Positions 5,518-5,841 of a DNA stretch of 5,841 bases are shown here, piece by piece (positions within the stretch are counted from its first letter, which is position 1; every line of letters starts with the position of its first letter). A program made the translations under genes and the position numbers. The stretch is from Gammaproteobacteria bacterium UBA4475. GTDB lineage: Bacteria; Pseudomonadota; Gammaproteobacteria; Pseudomonadales; Azotimanducaceae. The DNA lies in the NCBI GenBank assembly GCA_002389265.1, contig DGOD01000036.1, positions 1-5,841 on the forward strand, in the 5' to 3' direction. The notes under the pieces are model-generated. The model saw only the letters and a program-made list of their open reading frames with translations. It did not search any database and had not been told where the DNA came from.

Positions 5518-5841
5518 GTGAGCCAAGCGGCTTTTTCAACACTCGCCTTATCTACTGAGATGGTGGCAAATCTCGATTCTTTGGGCTATACCGAAATGAC
5601 GCCGATCCAGGCGCGCAGCCTGCCCTTGATCTTGGCGGGCCAGGATGTCATCGGTCAGGGCAAGACCGGATCAGGCAAGACCGCCGCTTTTGGGCTTGGC
5701 CTGCTCAGCAAGCTGGATTCCAGTCGATTCCGCGTTCAGTGTCTGGTGTTATGTCCCACCCGTGAATTGGCAGATCAAGTCACCAAAGAGATCCGGCGTC
5801 TGGCGCGGGCCATCAATAATATTAAGGTACTCACCCTGTGT
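5518..5841 (+). CDS. dbpA: ATP-dependent RNA helicase DbpA, 5' part only
   Basis: The first 108 codons of a DEAD-box RNA helicase that runs off the right edge. DbpA is targeted to hairpin 92 of 23S rRNA and acts in assembly of the large ribosomal subunit. The N-terminus shows the Q-motif region: an aromatic Phe6 upstream, GYTEMTPIQ ending in Gln31, motif I KTGSGKT (49-55) and motif Ia PTREL (80-84). The segments TAAFGLGLL, VLCPTRELADQV and RRLAR agree closely with E. coli DbpA, more than with RhlE, RhlB, SrmB or DeaD. The RNA-specific C-terminal domain that would prove the assignment is outside the window. The start is GTG with AGGAA 7 nt upstream; ATG 5560 is in frame but would remove the conserved AFSTL segment. 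It is on the same strand as the membrane sensor gene but 122 bp away. Confidence 0.9.
   Translation, partial: MSQAAFSTLALSTEMVANLDSLGYTEMTPIQARSLPLILAGQDVIGQGKTGSGKTAAFGLGLLSKLDSSRFRVQCLVLCPTRELADQVTKEIRRLARAINNIKVLTLC

Overview
The window looks like a chromosomal stretch from a gammaproteobacterium. The strongest taxonomic hint is the protein entering at the right end, which follows E. coli DbpA almost motif for motif. The other genes are ordinary proteobacterial metabolic types. No transposase, integrase, tRNA, rRNA or CRISPR array was seen. Genus or species cannot be told from the sequence alone.

Layout, left to right. (1) Positions 2-352, plus strand: the 3' end of a histidine-phosphatase-family gene. 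(2) Positions 353-450: a convergent intergenic stretch with two hairpins, one a plausible terminator for the minus-strand gene, and a 13-bp tandem repeat that duplicates the end of that gene. (3) Positions 451-1545, minus strand: a medium-chain zinc alcohol dehydrogenase that keeps the catalytic-zinc ligands but has no cysteines for a structural zinc. (4) A 63-bp divergent gap. (5) Positions 1609-3006, plus strand: an FAD-linked D-lactate/D-2-hydroxyacid dehydrogenase of the LDHD/GlcD type. (6) Positions 3086-5395, plus strand: a 769-residue multidomain protein. (7) Positions 5518 to the end, plus strand: the first 108 codons of dbpA, encoding a DEAD-box RNA helicase of ribosome assembly.

The gene of interest is 3086-5395. 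I read it as two N-terminal membrane helices with a short hydrophobic segment between them, then a pair of TrkA-N/RCK-like Rossmann units, the second degenerate. These are followed by a helical linker, a single RyR (ryanodine-receptor repeat) domain, and a C-terminal SLOG/LOG-type Rossmann domain of the kind that binds nucleotide-derived ligands. This is the plan of a ligand-gated membrane protein with up to three sensing modules in one chain. It lacks a classical potassium selectivity filter, so its transported ion, if any, is open.

The genes do not form one evident pathway. The divergent alcohol dehydrogenase and the D-2-hydroxyacid dehydrogenase could share a control region and both handle small alcohol or hydroxyacid substrates, but that is inference. 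The sensor gene follows the dehydrogenase on the same strand after 79 bp containing two hairpins. dbpA follows after another 122 bp with its own leader, so both may be separately transcribed.
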